Assembly: GCA_006844705.1 (NCBI GenBank)
Contig: SPJS01000199.1
Coordinates: 35,789 to 99,788 of the forward strand
Source: Methylococcaceae bacterium
GTDB lineage: Bacteria > Pseudomonadota > Gammaproteobacteria > Methylococcales > Methylomonadaceae
Direction of reading: 5' to 3'
Length of the DNA: 64,000 nucleotides
Shown piece by piece: positions 54,416-63,798 of the stretch. Under the pieces are notes generated by a model. The model ran no database searches. It worked only from the letters and a program-made list of their open reading frames with translations, and had not been told where the DNA came from. The position numbers and the translations under genes are program-made. Positions within the stretch are counted from its first letter, which is position 1. Each line of letters begins with the position of its first letter.

Positions 54416-54730
54416 TCAGGAGGCAAATGCAGACAGTTTCTTGTTCACTTCTGCAGCAACCTGGGCATCGTAGTGACGCTTTAACATGGAATCAGAAGGT
54501 TGAAAGGCATAAGCTGACTTGACTTCAGCCTCTAATGAAGACAGAAAATGACGTTTTAAGGTGGAGTCTTCAGGCATCGGGCGGTGCGCCGTAGCGCTGG
54601 CTGGACGACTAAGATCGAATGCCGGTGGGTTTACATTATTGGGCGCAGTGTATAGCGAATAGCCAAACGGTAAAAAGGCGAGAATGGCGATTAATGTCAT
54701 GATGATAAAAAGGGTGACGACTTCTAACAC
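54416..54730 (-). CDS. Small one-helix membrane protein with a repeated motif
   Basis: The 104-residue protein begins with a GTG after a GGAG 8 bases away, has one membrane helix (about residues 4-26) and a soluble tail holding two copies of a P-x-DS-x-LKRH...AEV motif (PEDSTLKRHFLSSLEAEVKS and PSDSMLKRHYDAQVAAEVNK). This is an internal repeat of about 30 residues. I do not recognise the family. It lies just upstream of the NifX-like gene. Confidence 0.6.
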   Translation of the reverse strand: MLEVVTLFIIMTLIAILAFLPFGYSLYTAPNNVNPPAFDLSRPASATAHRPMPEDSTLKRHFLSSLEAEVKSAYAFQPSDSMLKRHYDAQVAAEVNKKLSAFAS

Positions 54731-54924
54731 GGGTTTCTCCTCTGAAAATTTAAGTTACATCAGCCCTCCAGCAGGATTCGGGCCAGTGAATTAATGTTGA
54801 ATTTTCAAAGGGTTGATCGTTTTTCAGCAGGATTCAGCTGTGTTTGATTTAACAAGTGAGGCTGGAATGTGGAGGGCTTGTGGTAAAACCAACAAAAAGG
54901 TAAGGTTATTGTGGGGAATGAAGG

Positions 54925-54949
54925 GGGATTGCAGAAGGCCTGCAATCCC
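54925..54949 (-). terminator. Perfect 10-bp hairpin after the OmpA-like gene
   Basis: GGGATTGCAG (54925-54934) pairs perfectly with 54940-54949 around a 5-base loop. It lies just past the stop (54957) of the minus-strand OmpA-like gene. A strong T-run is missing, so it is a probable but not certain terminator. The 226-base gap to the left has no gene. Confidence 0.45.
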
Positions 54950-54956
54950 GGGGGGG

Positions 54957-55592
54957 TTAGCGGGGACGGATGCTGATTTCCACACGGCGATTTTGTGAGC
55001 GTCCCATTTCCGAATCATTTGAAGCAACCGGGTAGCGTTCGCCAAAACCGCGTGCCTGAATGCGACCATGATGAACCCGTGCCCTGACCAGATAACTGGC
55101 AACGCTGTTGGCGCGTTTTTCGGACAGTTCCTGGTTGTAAATCTCGCTCCCTGTCGAATCGGTAAAACCGGAGATATTGATACTGGTATCGCCAAATTCA
55201 TTTAATACCAAAGCAACGGAATCCAGCACAGAGAAGAATGACGGGCTGATGTCTGATGAGTCAGTTGCAAAGGTGACGTTGCCCGGCATGATCAGCTTAA
55301 GGTTGTCACCCTGACGTTGAACCCTGACGCCGGTGCCTTCAAGTCGTGCGCGTAACTGGTCTTCCTGTCTGTCCATATAATAGCCGATACCTCCGCCCAG
55401 TGCGGCGCCGGCAGCAGCACCTATCAGCGCCCCTTCGCCATCACCAAGCAGGGCTCCGGTGGCTGCGCCTATGGCAGCCCCCGTGCCTGCGCCAATTCCA
55501 GCATTGGACACTTTTTCCTCACGTGTGTAGGGGTCCGTTGCACAGGCACTGATAAGGGTTGATGTCATGACGACAAGCATTATTTTTTTCAT
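54957..55592 (-). CDS. OmpA-family outer-membrane lipoprotein (YiaD-like)
   Basis: The 211-residue protein starts at 55592 behind GGAGG, rather than at an earlier in-frame ATG. It has a lipoprotein signal with lipobox LISAC (cysteine at 17), a glycine-zipper region (GAGTGAAIGAATGALLG near residues 33-49) and a C-terminal OmpA domain (about 95-211) with NISGFTDSTGSEIYNQELSE and RRVEISIRP. The OmpA part binds peptidoglycan, so it ties the outer membrane to the cell wall. YiaD of Escherichia coli has the same layout. A hairpin follows the gene. Confidence 0.87.
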   Translation of the reverse strand: MKKIMLVVMTSTLISACATDPYTREEKVSNAGIGAGTGAAIGAATGALLGDGEGALIGAAAGAALGGGIGYYMDRQEDQLRARLEGTGVRVQRQGDNLKLIMPGNVTFATDSSDISPSFFSVLDSVALVLNEFGDTSINISGFTDSTGSEIYNQELSEKRANSVASYLVRARVHHGRIQARGFGERYPVASNDSEMGRSQNRRVEISIRPR

Positions 55593-55729
55593 CTGATTTC
55601 CTCCAATGGATGAATTATTGAGACAGATCATACTCAACTTGGTTTAATTTTAGATGAACAAGTGTGAATGCAAGCCGCTTTAAGGAATTCAGTTCAGTTA
55701 TGTGGAAGGTGTCTGAAAAATAGCCGGTG

Positions 55730-56440
55730 TTAATCGGATAAGTAGTATTCAATTGTCGATACTACGCGAATTTTCTTGATATGTGGATTATTGCTGTCGC
55801 GTGGAGAAATGGAAAAACGCCCCTGCGAGGCCCGCTTGATTTTTCCAAGCTGACTGTTTGAATCTTCTGCAAATTTCAAAGCAACTTCACGTGCTTTTTT
55901 GGTCGCTTCCTGAATCATTTCCGGTTTGACTTCGTTAAGCCGGGTAAACAGGTATTGCACCTGGTTTTGATAATCCTGCGCACTGAAAACAATGCCTTGC
56001 TTGCCCAGTTCTCCCATGCGTTTCATCAGACTTCGCATTTGCTTGATTTGACTTGAATACACTGTCACCGTTTGTGATGCAGAATAACGAAACTCAGCAC
56101 GCGGTCCTCCATAATGATGGGCCATCTTATCGGTTATCGCAGGCGCGGTCAGGGAAATTTCTTCTGTCGGGATACCGGCAGCAGTTAAGAACTGTTGAAT
56201 CAAGCGATTGTTTTTTTCCAGCAGAGTGTATAGTTCAGACAGTTGATTACCCGTGGCGGAAAACTGAATCGGCCAGATCACTGTCCCGGCAGGCAGTTCA
56301 CGTTCAGACAAGCCTTTAACGGTCACTGTGCGTTCTGCCGCTTTGAATTTTAAAACGGCATCGCTCAGCAAAAAGCCTAATGTTGTCAGCCCGATTATCA
56401 GGCTGACGCCCAGAATTAATGCTGATTTGTTGTTAAGCAT
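55730..56440 (-). CDS. SIMPL-domain (DUF541) protein
   Basis: The 236-residue protein has an N-terminal hydrophobic helix (about residues 8-27), then the SIMPL/DUF541 fold with RTVTVKGLSERELPAGTV and FRYSASQTVTVYSS. It is probably periplasmic and anchored by the helix. The function of the family is unclear; some members are linked to oxidative stress. It begins 6 bases after the DUF502 stop and is probably translated with it. It ends the TauE-DUF502-SIMPL operon. Confidence 0.8.
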   Translation of the reverse strand: MLNNKSALILGVSLIIGLTTLGFLLSDAVLKFKAAERTVTVKGLSERELPAGTVIWPIQFSATGNQLSELYTLLEKNNRLIQQFLTAAGIPTEEISLTAPAITDKMAHHYGGPRAEFRYSASQTVTVYSSQIKQMRSLMKRMGELGKQGIVFSAQDYQNQVQYLFTRLNEVKPEMIQEATKKAREVALKFAEDSNSQLGKIKRASQGRFSISPRDSNNPHIKKIRVVSTIEYYLSD

Positions 56441-56446
56441 GTGAAG

Positions 56447-57019
56447 TTAGAGTTTATTAACTTCATCCAGTTGTGCGTAATCAACCCCCACACTGACGAT
56501 AAAACTGGTGGCTTGCTCAATGTCCATTGCAGATTTAACAATTTTGGACTCATGTGCAATGACGGTAAAGCCGGACGTCGGGTTGGGTGATGTGGGAACG
56601 AACAAGACATAGTGATCGCCCGATGTATTGGTGACATAGGCAGGAACCCATAACCCCTCCTTTGGGTATTCAACATAAACGACTTCACGTTTAGTCTGGC
56701 CTTCATGGCCGGTAAACATATTGACGATTTTTTTGCACACTCGGTAAACCGTGTTCAAGAAAGGCAGGCGGTGAATGATGGCGTCAATCGCCGCGATAAT
56801 GGATGAACGGCCCATGCTGACACGCAGGCCAATATAAGTAAAGATGGCAAAGCTGAGAAGGAATAATGTGAAGGTGACCAGGTAGTTTTCAGAATACCCG
56901 TAAACCAGATGAAACATATCAGTAAGCCGGGCTTTTACAAACCAGACAATTTGTAAAATCACGACGACCGGCAGGAAGGCAAGAACACCGATCAGAAAGT
57001 AATTAAAGAACTTTTTCAT
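56447..57019 (-). CDS. DUF502-family membrane protein
   Basis: The 190-residue protein has two N-terminal helices (about residues 3-25 and 48-68), then a domain with MGRSSIIAAIDAIIHRLPFLN, YVEYPKEGLWVPAYVT and VLFVPTSPNPTSGF. These match DUF502 proteins. The function is not known. A good ribosome site (GAGGAG) precedes the ATG. It lies between the TauE/SafE-like and SIMPL genes in a tight minus-strand operon. Confidence 0.82.
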   Translation of the reverse strand: MKKFFNYFLIGVLAFLPVVVILQIVWFVKARLTDMFHLVYGYSENYLVTFTLFLLSFAIFTYIGLRVSMGRSSIIAAIDAIIHRLPFLNTVYRVCKKIVNMFTGHEGQTKREVVYVEYPKEGLWVPAYVTNTSGDHYVLFVPTSPNPTSGFTVIAHESKIVKSAMDIEQATSFIVSVGVDYAQLDEVNKL

Positions 57020-57033
57020 TATTATTCTCCTCT

Positions 57034-57756
57034 TTAAAAGGCTTTTGTTATTAGTAAAACACCAGATGCTAACAAGAATGCGGCGAAAAATGTGTTGTAT
57101 TTGTCATTGTCGAGCTCACTGTACACGAGTTCTTCAGTAAACAGAAAAACTATCACGCCTGTTTGCAGAAAAAAGACATTTTCTGAATAACTGAATTCAA
57201 ACTCACGCCCCATAAAAAACAGGATGATCAGTTGAAAAAAAGCGAAGCCGGCATAACAGACAGCAATTGTCACCCTTGTTGTGTGTTTATCATAATGTTT
57301 ATGATGCACAATCGCAGTCAACAAAGCACCGCCCAAATTGGTCAAGCCATGCACTAGACCCATGCAAGCTAAATAAAGTTTCTCCTGTCGCATTAATGGA
57401 GTGAGCAGGTTGGCAACGGGTGTCAGTGTGTTTTTTAATGCAACAAAGACCAGAAACAGGCCGACGATCAGGTTGATATTGATTTTGCCGTTGATTGCAA
57501 TAAATAAAAATGCGACGACTAACGGTATGGTGTAGAGCAAGACCTTGCGGCAGAAATCTAAATCAAGATAGCGATAGTGCTTAAGAATCTGGAAAGCATT
57601 AATAGTCAGAGAGATGGGGAGTAACACACTGAGCGCATCGACAAAATCATATCCAAGCAAAAGCAGAATCGGTGTGCCGAACAATAAAACGCCAACACCA
57701 AATACTGATTGAATTATCGCAGTTGCAATCACTGTCAGTAAAATATCGACAGGCAT
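57034..57756 (-). CDS. TauE/SafE-type anion exporter
   Basis: The 240-residue protein has about eight membrane helices in two repeats, with [20 protein letters not shown] near residues 19-38 and [18 protein letters not shown] near 132-149. These resemble the two sulfite-exporter/TauE repeats. Family members export sulfite, sulfoacetate or similar anions, or take up others. Substrate and direction cannot be told. A GGAGG lies before the ATG. It opens the operon with the DUF502 and SIMPL genes. Confidence 0.8.
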   Translation of the reverse strand: MPVDILLTVIATAIIQSVFGVGVLLFGTPILLLLGYDFVDALSVLLPISLTINAFQILKHYRYLDLDFCRKVLLYTIPLVVAFLFIAINGKININLIVGLFLVFVALKNTLTPVANLLTPLMRQEKLYLACMGLVHGLTNLGGALLTAIVHHKHYDKHTTRVTIAVCYAGFAFFQLIILFFMGREFEFSYSENVFFLQTGVIVFLFTEELVYSELDNDKYNTFFAAFLLASGVLLITKAF

Positions 57757-57829
57757 GTGTTTCCTCCATGTTTAGTGAGGCGGATTATAAGCGAATATCT
57801 GTAATGTGGGTATTGATCTTGATCGGTTA

Positions 57830-57858
57830 CTTGAAAAGCAGTATTCCTCGCCCCATCT
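57830..57858 (+). promoter_or_regulatory. Heat-shock (sigma-32) promoter of clpB
   Basis: CTTGAAA (57830-57836) and CCCCATCT (57851-57858) are separated by 14 bases, matching the sigma-32 consensus at both boxes. It lies 32 bases before the clpB ATG. The clpB frame also runs upstream through this region, which argues for the start at 57891. Confidence 0.85.
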
Positions 57859-57890
57859 TGCTAATAACTACAAAATATCTGAGGTATAAA

Positions 57891-60464
57891 ATGCGATTGG
57901 ATAAATTAACCAGTAAATTCCAGCAGGCATTAAGCGATGCGCAAAGCCTGGCGTTGGGAAAAGATCATCAATTTATCGAACCGGTTCATGTCATGTCTGC
58001 CTTACTGGAACAGGAGGGTGGTAGCATTAAACCGTTGCTGACCCAAGCCGGAGCAAACGTAAATGCGATGGTTTCTGAGGTCAACCAGGAGGTCGCCCGT
58101 CTGCCGACCGTGAGTGGCTCGGGTGGCGATGTGCAGTTGTCGAATGAGCTTTCGCGCATGCTTAACGTGACCGATAAGCTGGCACAAAAACGAAACGATG
58201 CGTATATCTCCAGTGAATTGTTTTTGCTGGCGGCTATTGAAAACAGCGGCGTATTACAAAAGCTTTTTAAACAGCACGGACTGAACAAAGAGGCGCTGGA
58301 AAAAGCGATTGATAACGTGCGCGGCGGCCAGAAAGTCGATGATGCAAATGCCGAAGATCAGCGTCAGGCACTGCAAAAATATACCATCAACCTGACCGAG
58401 CGTGCCGAGCAGGGCAAGTTGGATCCGGTGATTGGTCGTGATGATGAGATTCGTCGTACGATTCAGGTATTGCAACGTCGAACCAAAAACAATCCGGTGT
58501 TGATTGGTGAGCCCGGCGTGGGTAAAACTGCGATCGTGGAAGGTCTGGCGCAACGTATCGTCAATGGCGAAGTGCCGGAAGGGATTAAAGGTAAACAGCT
58601 ATTATCGCTGGATATGGCGGCGCTGATTGCCGGCGCAAAATTCCGCGGCGAATTTGAAGAGCGTTTAAAGGCGGTGTTGAATGATGTTGCTAAACAGGAA
58701 GGCCATATCATCCTGTTTATTGATGAATTGCATACCATGGTCGGCGCCGGTAAAGCCGAAGGGGCGATGGATGCCGGAAATATGTTGAAGCCGGCTTTGG
58801 CACGCGGCGAGTTACATTGTGTAGGGGCGACCACATTGGATGAATACCGCCAATATATTGAAAAAGATGCCGCGTTGGAACGTCGCTTCCAGAAAGTGTT
58901 AGTGGACGAGCCAACGGTGGAAGACTCGGTCGCCATTCTTCGTGGATTGAAAGAGCGATACGAAGTGCATCATGGTGTGGATATTACTGATCCGGCGATT
59001 GTCGCGGCAGCCACGTTATCGCACCGTTATATTTCTGATCGTCAGTTACCGGATAAAGCGATTGATCTGGTGGATGAAGCGGCCAGCCGTATTCGTATGG
59101 AAATTGACTCCAAGCCGGAATCAATGGATAAGTTGGATAGGCGCTTGATTCAGTTGAAAATCGAGCGTGAAGCGTTAAAGAATGAATCCGATGCGGCATC
59201 TAAAAAACGCCTGCAAACATTGCAAGAGGATATTGCTGATCTTGAAAAAGAATTTTCTGATCTGGAAGAAATATGGAAAGCAGAAAAAGCGGCGGTGCAG
59301 GGCTCGGCGACAATCAAGGAAAAGCTGGAACATGCCCGTCAGGAGCTGGAAATAGCCAGTCGTAGTAATGACCTGGGTAAAATGTCAGAGCTGAAATATT
59401 CCACGATTCCAGCCTTGGAAAAGCAGCTGGACCTGGCATCGCAGGCAGAAATGCAGGATATGAGACTGTTGCGCAATAAAGTCACCGATGAAGAAATTGC
59501 CGAAGTCGTCTCCAAATGGACGGGTATTCCCGTATCTAAAATGATGGAAGGCGAGCGGGATAAATTATTGCGCATGGAAGAGGAATTATCAAAACGCGTG
59601 ATTGGACAGGGTGAGGCGCTGAAAGCGGTGAGTAATGCCATTCGCCGTTCGCGTGCCGGGTTGGCTGACCCCAATCGACCCAATGGCTCGTTCATGTTTC
59701 TTGGCCCGACCGGGGTCGGTAAAACCGAGTTGTGCAAGGCGCTGGCAGAGTTTTTGTTCGACAGCGAAGAGGCCATGGTGCGCATAGATATGTCGGAATT
59801 TATGGAAAAGCATTCCGTCGCCCGTTTAATCGGAGCGCCTCCGGGTTATGTCGGTTATGAAGAAGGCGGTTACTTGACCGAAGCGGTCAGGCGTAAACCA
59901 TATTCTGTTATCTTGCTGGATGAAATCGAAAAAGCCCATATCGATGTGTTTAATGTGTTGCTGCAAGTGCTGGACGATGGGCGGTTGACCGATGGTCAGG
60001 GCCGTACGGTAGATTTCCGTAATGCCGTGATCGTGATGACGTCTAACCTTGGCTCGGCGCAGATTCAGGAACTGGCCGGTGAAGAAAATTATGATGCAAT
60101 GAAAGATGCGGTGATGGACATCGTAGCAATGCAGTTCCGCCCCGAGTTCATCAACCGCATTGATGAGGCGGTGGTGTTTCATCCGCTGAGTAGTGAACAG
60201 ATCCGGGCGATTGCCAGTGTGCAAATTGATTATTTGCGTAAACGTTTGTATGAGCACGAAATTAGTTTCAGTATTTCCGAGCAGGCGCTGGATTTGTTGG
60301 GTGAGGCAGGGTTTGATCCGGTATATGGTGCACGTCCGCTAAAACGAGCAATTCAGACTCAGTTGGAAAATCCATTGGCCAATGAAATTTTGTCTGGTCG
60401 CTTTAAGGCAGGTGACCAGGTTAAGGTGGATATTGCAGAAGGAAAGTTGGTGTTTGCGTATTAA
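57891..60464 (+). CDS. clpB: Protein disaggregase ClpB
   Basis: The 857-residue AAA+ chaperone unfolds and rescues aggregated proteins with DnaK. It has the N-terminal domain (about residues 1-145), a first ATPase domain with [15 protein letters not shown] (Walker A) and [13 protein letters not shown] (Walker B), the coiled middle domain (about 400-525), and a second ATPase domain with [16 protein letters not shown] and [11 protein letters not shown]. It ends with the C-terminal domain. A GAGGT site lies before the ATG. A heat-shock promoter is directly upstream. A perfect hairpin follows the stop. Confidence 0.97.
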   Translation: MRLDKLTSKFQQALSDAQSLALGKDHQFIEPVHVMSALLEQEGGSIKPLLTQAGANVNAMVSEVNQEVARLPTVSGSGGDVQLSNELSRMLNVTDKLAQKRNDAYISSELFLLAAIENSGVLQKLFKQHGLNKEALEKAIDNVRGGQKVDDANAEDQRQALQKYTINLTERAEQGKLDPVIGRDDEIRRTIQVLQRRTKNNPVLIGEPGVGKTAIVEGLAQRIVNGEVPEGIKGKQLLSLDMAALIAGAKFRGEFEERLKAVLNDVAKQEGHIILFIDELHTMVGAGKAEGAMDAGNMLKPALARGELHCVGATTLDEYRQYIEKDAALERRFQKVLVDEPTVEDSVAILRGLKERYEVHHGVDITDPAIVAAATLSHRYISDRQLPDKAIDLVDEAASRIRMEIDSKPESMDKLDRRLIQLKIEREALKNESDAASKKRLQTLQEDIADLEKEFSDLEEIWKAEKAAVQGSATIKEKLEHARQELEIASRSNDLGKMSELKYSTIPALEKQLDLASQAEMQDMRLLRNKVTDEEIAEVVSKWTGIPVSKMMEGERDKLLRMEEELSKRVIGQGEALKAVSNAIRRSRAGLADPNRPNGSFMFLGPTGVGKTELCKALAEFLFDSEEAMVRIDMSEFMEKHSVARLIGAPPGYVGYEEGGYLTEAVRRKPYSVILLDEIEKAHIDVFNVLLQVLDDGRLTDGQGRTVDFRNAVIVMTSNLGSAQIQELAGEENYDAMKDAVMDIVAMQFRPEFINRIDEAVVFHPLSSEQIRAIASVQIDYLRKRLYEHEISFSISEQALDLLGEAGFDPVYGARPLKRAIQTQLENPLANEILSGRFKAGDQVKVDIAEGKLVFAY

Positions 60465-60472
60465 AAAGTGCT

Positions 60473-60493
60473 TTTGGCCAGGGAGTGGCCAAA
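60473..60493. terminator. Hairpin after clpB
   Basis: TTTGGCCA (60473-60480) pairs perfectly with TGGCCAAA (60486-60493) around a 5-base loop, a few bases past the clpB stop. No T-run follows on the plus strand. It is a likely termination or stability structure. Confidence 0.4.
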
Positions 60494-60540
60494 TCTTACC
60501 GCGTATAAGGTATGATAAAAATTATGACATCTATAGCTTT

Positions 60541-60559
60541 TTGTCATAAAGAAGTAATA
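60541..60559 (+). promoter_or_regulatory. Weak Pho-box-like site before phoB
   Basis: TTGTCATA-AAG-AAGTAATA resembles two 11-base Pho-box half-sites: the first matches the consensus CTGTCATA at 7 of 8 bases, the second at 5 of 8. It lies 42 bases before phoB. A TTATGACA inverted partner lies at 60522-60529. Autoregulation of phoB would fit. Confidence 0.4.
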
Positions 60560-60601
60560 CTCTATTGTTACTTTGCTTTTTTCTAGCGCATCGGGATATA
60601 T

Positions 60602-61294
60602 ATGTCTAAATTGAGTATTCTTGTGGTTGAGGATGAAGATGCCATCAGGGACATGCTGGTAATGGTTCTTGAACAGGCGGGTTTTGAGGTGACTGAAGTT
60701 GCCAGTGCTGAAAAGGCACAAATGGGATTGTCCCATAATACGCCAGATTTGATATTACTGGACTGGATGTTGCCTGGCATTAGTGGTATCGAGTTTGCCC
60801 GTCGTTTAAAGAAAGATGACGCTTTCAGGGATATCCCCATTATTTTACTGACGGCTCGCGGGGAAGAAGAGGACAAGGTGAGAGGGTTGGAAATAGGTGC
60901 CGATGATTATGTCACCAAGCCTTTTTCGCCAAAAGAACTGGTGGCTCGCATCAATGCAGTGATGCGTAGAAGTGGCAAAACCAGTGATGCACGCCAGATT
61001 AAACTGGGAGATTTATTGCTGGACACTGAGCAACACCGCTTGACCATAGAGGGCAAAGGGCTGGATGTTAGTCCGACTGAGTTTCGTCTGGTGCATTTCT
61101 TTATGATGAATCCCGATAAAGTCTATAGTCGTACCCAACTGCTGGATCAGGTGTGGGGGCGTAGTGTTTATATCGAAGAACGCACGGTAGATGTTCATAT
61201 TCGGAGGCTTAGAAAAATTCTTTCTGAATACGGGCGTGAGGAAATGGTGCAGACGGTGAGAGGTTTTGGCTACCGTTTTTCTGTAAGCAGTTAA
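60602..61294 (+). CDS. phoB: Phosphate-regulon response regulator
   Basis: The 230-residue OmpR-type regulator has a receiver domain (about residues 4-118: [11 protein letters not shown] with acidic pocket, LLDWMLPG with the phospho-Asp at about 54, LTARG, KPF) and a winged-helix DNA-binding domain (about 135-228: [33 protein letters not shown]). The high similarity of the receiver to PhoB and the following PhoR gene support the phosphate role. It binds Pho boxes to turn on phosphate-uptake genes. A TetR or other control is not seen. Confidence 0.92.
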   Translation: MSKLSILVVEDEDAIRDMLVMVLEQAGFEVTEVASAEKAQMGLSHNTPDLILLDWMLPGISGIEFARRLKKDDAFRDIPIILLTARGEEEDKVRGLEIGADDYVTKPFSPKELVARINAVMRRSGKTSDARQIKLGDLLLDTEQHRLTIEGKGLDVSPTEFRLVHFFMMNPDKVYSRTQLLDQVWGRSVYIEERTVDVHIRRLRKILSEYGREEMVQTVRGFGYRFSVSS

Positions 61295-61301
61295 GCTATA
61301 A

Positions 61302-62582
61302 ATGATCAGAAAATGGCAATGGGAACTGAGCGTTCTGATTTGGCTGGTTTTATTCGTAGTTTGTATAAGTCTTATTTTTGGTCATCTTTCTATTTTGCTT
61401 TTGATTCTGGTCATTGCGTTGTTTGCTTATCAAATCAGGGAAATTCATCAATTTGAACGGTCGCTAAGAATGGGGGTTATCAAGGATAACCGAAAAGCCA
61501 GAGGTATTTGGGATGAAATTTATTATCAACTCTACAAGATAAAAAAATCTGAAAAGCGGCGTAAAAAGAAATTGAGTAAAATGATCGACCGCTTTCGCAA
61601 GGCAACCGATGCATTGCCTGATGCAGCGGTAGTGTTGGGTAAGAACACTGAACTTGAATGGATTAATAAGGCTGCCAAGGACGTTCTTGGGCTAAAAAAA
61701 TCTGACAAAGGTCAGCGGGTAGCAAATTTAATTCGCTCGCCGAGTTTTGTGAATTTCCTGGCACAAAGTGATTTTTCCAAAAATATCAGTATCATCTCTC
61801 CTGTTAACGAAAATATTATTCTCCAAATTACTGTCGTACCTTATGGGGTGGACCAAAGATTGCTCATTGCTCAGGATATAACCCAGTTAAAAAATATGGA
61901 GCGGATGCGCAAGGATTTTGTGGCGAATGTGTCACATGAATTAAGAACGCCGCTAACCGTTCTTAAAGGTTATCTTGAAACCCTGCAAGTGATGGATGAA
62001 GGCAGTGCTCCTTTGTACATGAAGTCGATTGACCAAATGTGTGAGCAGACTGAACGTATGCAGTTTTTAGTCAATGATTTACTGTTGCTCGCACGTCTCG
62101 AAACGCAGGAAAAAAATGTAGACTGTGTTAATGTGCCGGAATTACTTCATCAAATCTATCATGAAGGCGATGTTATGGAAAAATCAAAAGGACGGATTGA
62201 ATTGGTGTGTGAGTCAATGGCCAATTTGATGGGGGATGAACAGGAGTTGCGCAGTGCTTTCACAAATCTGGTGGTGAATGCACTGAATTATTCACCTGAG
62301 GATACTATAGTCAAAGTCAGGTGGAAGAAAGTTGCCGATAAAGCCTGTATCTTTGAAGTCATTGATCAGGGGGAAGGTATTGCCAGTAGCGATATTCCCC
62401 GTATTACTGAGCGATTTTACCGGGTAGATGTGGCGCGAAGTAAGAAAAAAAGCGGGACGGGCTTAGGTTTAGCGATCGTGAAGCACGTATTAGTTCGACA
62501 TGATGCGCAATTGCTCATTGATAGTGAACTTGGCAAGGGAAGCTGTTTTTCATGCGTATTCCCTCAGCAGAGAATTTGCTGA
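61302..62582 (+). CDS. phoR: Phosphate-regulon sensor histidine kinase
   Basis: The 426-residue kinase has two N-terminal helices (about residues 10-50), a charged linker, a PAS domain (about 95-185: ALPDAAVVLGKNTELEWINK), a dimerisation domain with the phospho-His in FVANVSHELRTPLTVLKGYL, and an ATPase domain with NLVVNALNYSPED (N box), IDQGEGIASSDIP (G1) and SGTGLGLAIVKH (G2). The short periplasmic part is as in PhoR, which senses phosphate through the Pst transporter and PhoU. It starts 7 bases after phoB. The pst and phoU genes are not in the window. Confidence 0.92.
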   Translation: MIRKWQWELSVLIWLVLFVVCISLIFGHLSILLLILVIALFAYQIREIHQFERSLRMGVIKDNRKARGIWDEIYYQLYKIKKSEKRRKKKLSKMIDRFRKATDALPDAAVVLGKNTELEWINKAAKDVLGLKKSDKGQRVANLIRSPSFVNFLAQSDFSKNISIISPVNENIILQITVVPYGVDQRLLIAQDITQLKNMERMRKDFVANVSHELRTPLTVLKGYLETLQVMDEGSAPLYMKSIDQMCEQTERMQFLVNDLLLLARLETQEKNVDCVNVPELLHQIYHEGDVMEKSKGRIELVCESMANLMGDEQELRSAFTNLVVNALNYSPEDTIVKVRWKKVADKACIFEVIDQGEGIASSDIPRITERFYRVDVARSKKKSGTGLGLAIVKHVLVRHDAQLLIDSELGKGSCFSCVFPQQRIC

Positions 62583-62697
62583 CCCATTTAAATTCATCTT
62601 TTGCCAAGTTATTATCTGGGCAAGTCTATCTATAATAACCAGGTAGAAATTTTGTAAGTTATGGGATGAATTGCTTAAATAAGTTGGGAAGGCGCCA

Positions 62698-63795
62698 GTG
62701 ACTATTGAATTAGAAATATTAAGAATCATATGGTGGGGGCTTTTGATTCTTTTCTTGTCAGGGGTGTACTTATTAATAAGTGCAGATGTTGGCACCGCTT
62801 TGATGTTGTTGCCCTTTAGCAGGGACTGGGTAAAGGTTAGCCCTGATCAGCGATATTCTCCCTATATCTTCCAAAAACGCCTGTTTTTCTTAATAATGCT
62901 CATACTGGGTATTAGCGTCAGTTATTCATGGCGTCCGTATTTCAATGCCGTAAATTTAAATCTGCCCTTGCTTAAATGGGCATTGGGTTCGGCGCTTGTT
63001 ATCTTGCCAGCGGGCTTGTTCCTGCAGAATATTGTTCAAAAAGGAATGTGGCAAAAGTTTTTGCAGCTAGTTCTTGCAATCCTGGCGTTATGTATTTGCC
63101 TTAGTGCAGGATACTTTTGGGGGGTGTTGTTTCATGGTCTGGCTTTCGAATTTGATTCAAACAAGGCTTTGTTAGCCAATTGGGGTTTCAAAACAGAGGT
63201 GAATGATATTCATGTTTTGTTTACGCTGTTGTTCTTGTCACTGGCAATCTTAAGAAGCGCAACGTTATTGCAACGACAAAGTAAAGAAACGTCTAGGAAT
63301 AGAATTATCTATTACGCAGGCGCAATCACCTTTGTGTTGATCTTGTTTATTGTATGGTATGTGCCACTGATTGAAGGTTTTCATATTAAAAGCCAGGTTG
63401 ATACCTCCGCAATACATCCAGCAGTCAAGCAGGTGAAAGTTTTCGAAGGGTTGTGGCTGGATAATTATCAACATATGCCATGGCTGCATATTATGCCGAT
63501 GATTATTAGCATCAGCGCGCTATTGGTGATCATGGCTGTGGTATTTAATCAATTTTATATCGCACATAAACTAACAAATTTGATTTTTATGGGAGTGAAT
63601 GCCACTGTTTTTTTTACAACGTATCCTTTTTTATTGATTTCACGAACAACTCCAGGTCATTCCTTGACTGTTTGGGATGCAAGTGCAAATCAAATGGTCA
63701 TGTCGAACGTTTTGTGGAAAGTCATCATAGCGTCAATGTTGGTGTTGTCCATGATGTATCTGTTTAAAAACTCCTTTTCAAAAGCCGTAAAATAG
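62698..63795 (+). CDS. Divergent orphan CydB-like membrane protein
   Basis: The 365-residue protein has about nine membrane helices. Several segments match subunit II of cytochrome bd oxidase: the start LEILRIIWWGLLILFLSGVY, an Asp in SADVG where CydB has GFDMG, the WYVPLIEGFHIKSQVD part, MPWLHIMPMI, and near the C-terminus SLTVWDASANQM, where CydB has SLTxWDATSSQ. The CydB WDGNxVWL block is absent. No cydA gene is next to it; phoR precedes and an rRNA promoter follows. It starts with a GTG. It may be a subunit of a reduced or altered oxidase, or a decayed remnant still open. Confidence 0.6.
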   Translation: MTIELEILRIIWWGLLILFLSGVYLLISADVGTALMLLPFSRDWVKVSPDQRYSPYIFQKRLFFLIMLILGISVSYSWRPYFNAVNLNLPLLKWALGSALVILPAGLFLQNIVQKGMWQKFLQLVLAILALCICLSAGYFWGVLFHGLAFEFDSNKALLANWGFKTEVNDIHVLFTLLFLSLAILRSATLLQRQSKETSRNRIIYYAGAITFVLILFIVWYVPLIEGFHIKSQVDTSAIHPAVKQVKVFEGLWLDNYQHMPWLHIMPMIISISALLVIMAVVFNQFYIAHKLTNLIFMGVNATVFFTTYPFLLISRTTPGHSLTVWDASANQMVMSNVLWKVIIASMLVLSMMYLFKNSFSKAVK

Positions 63796-63798
63796 TGC

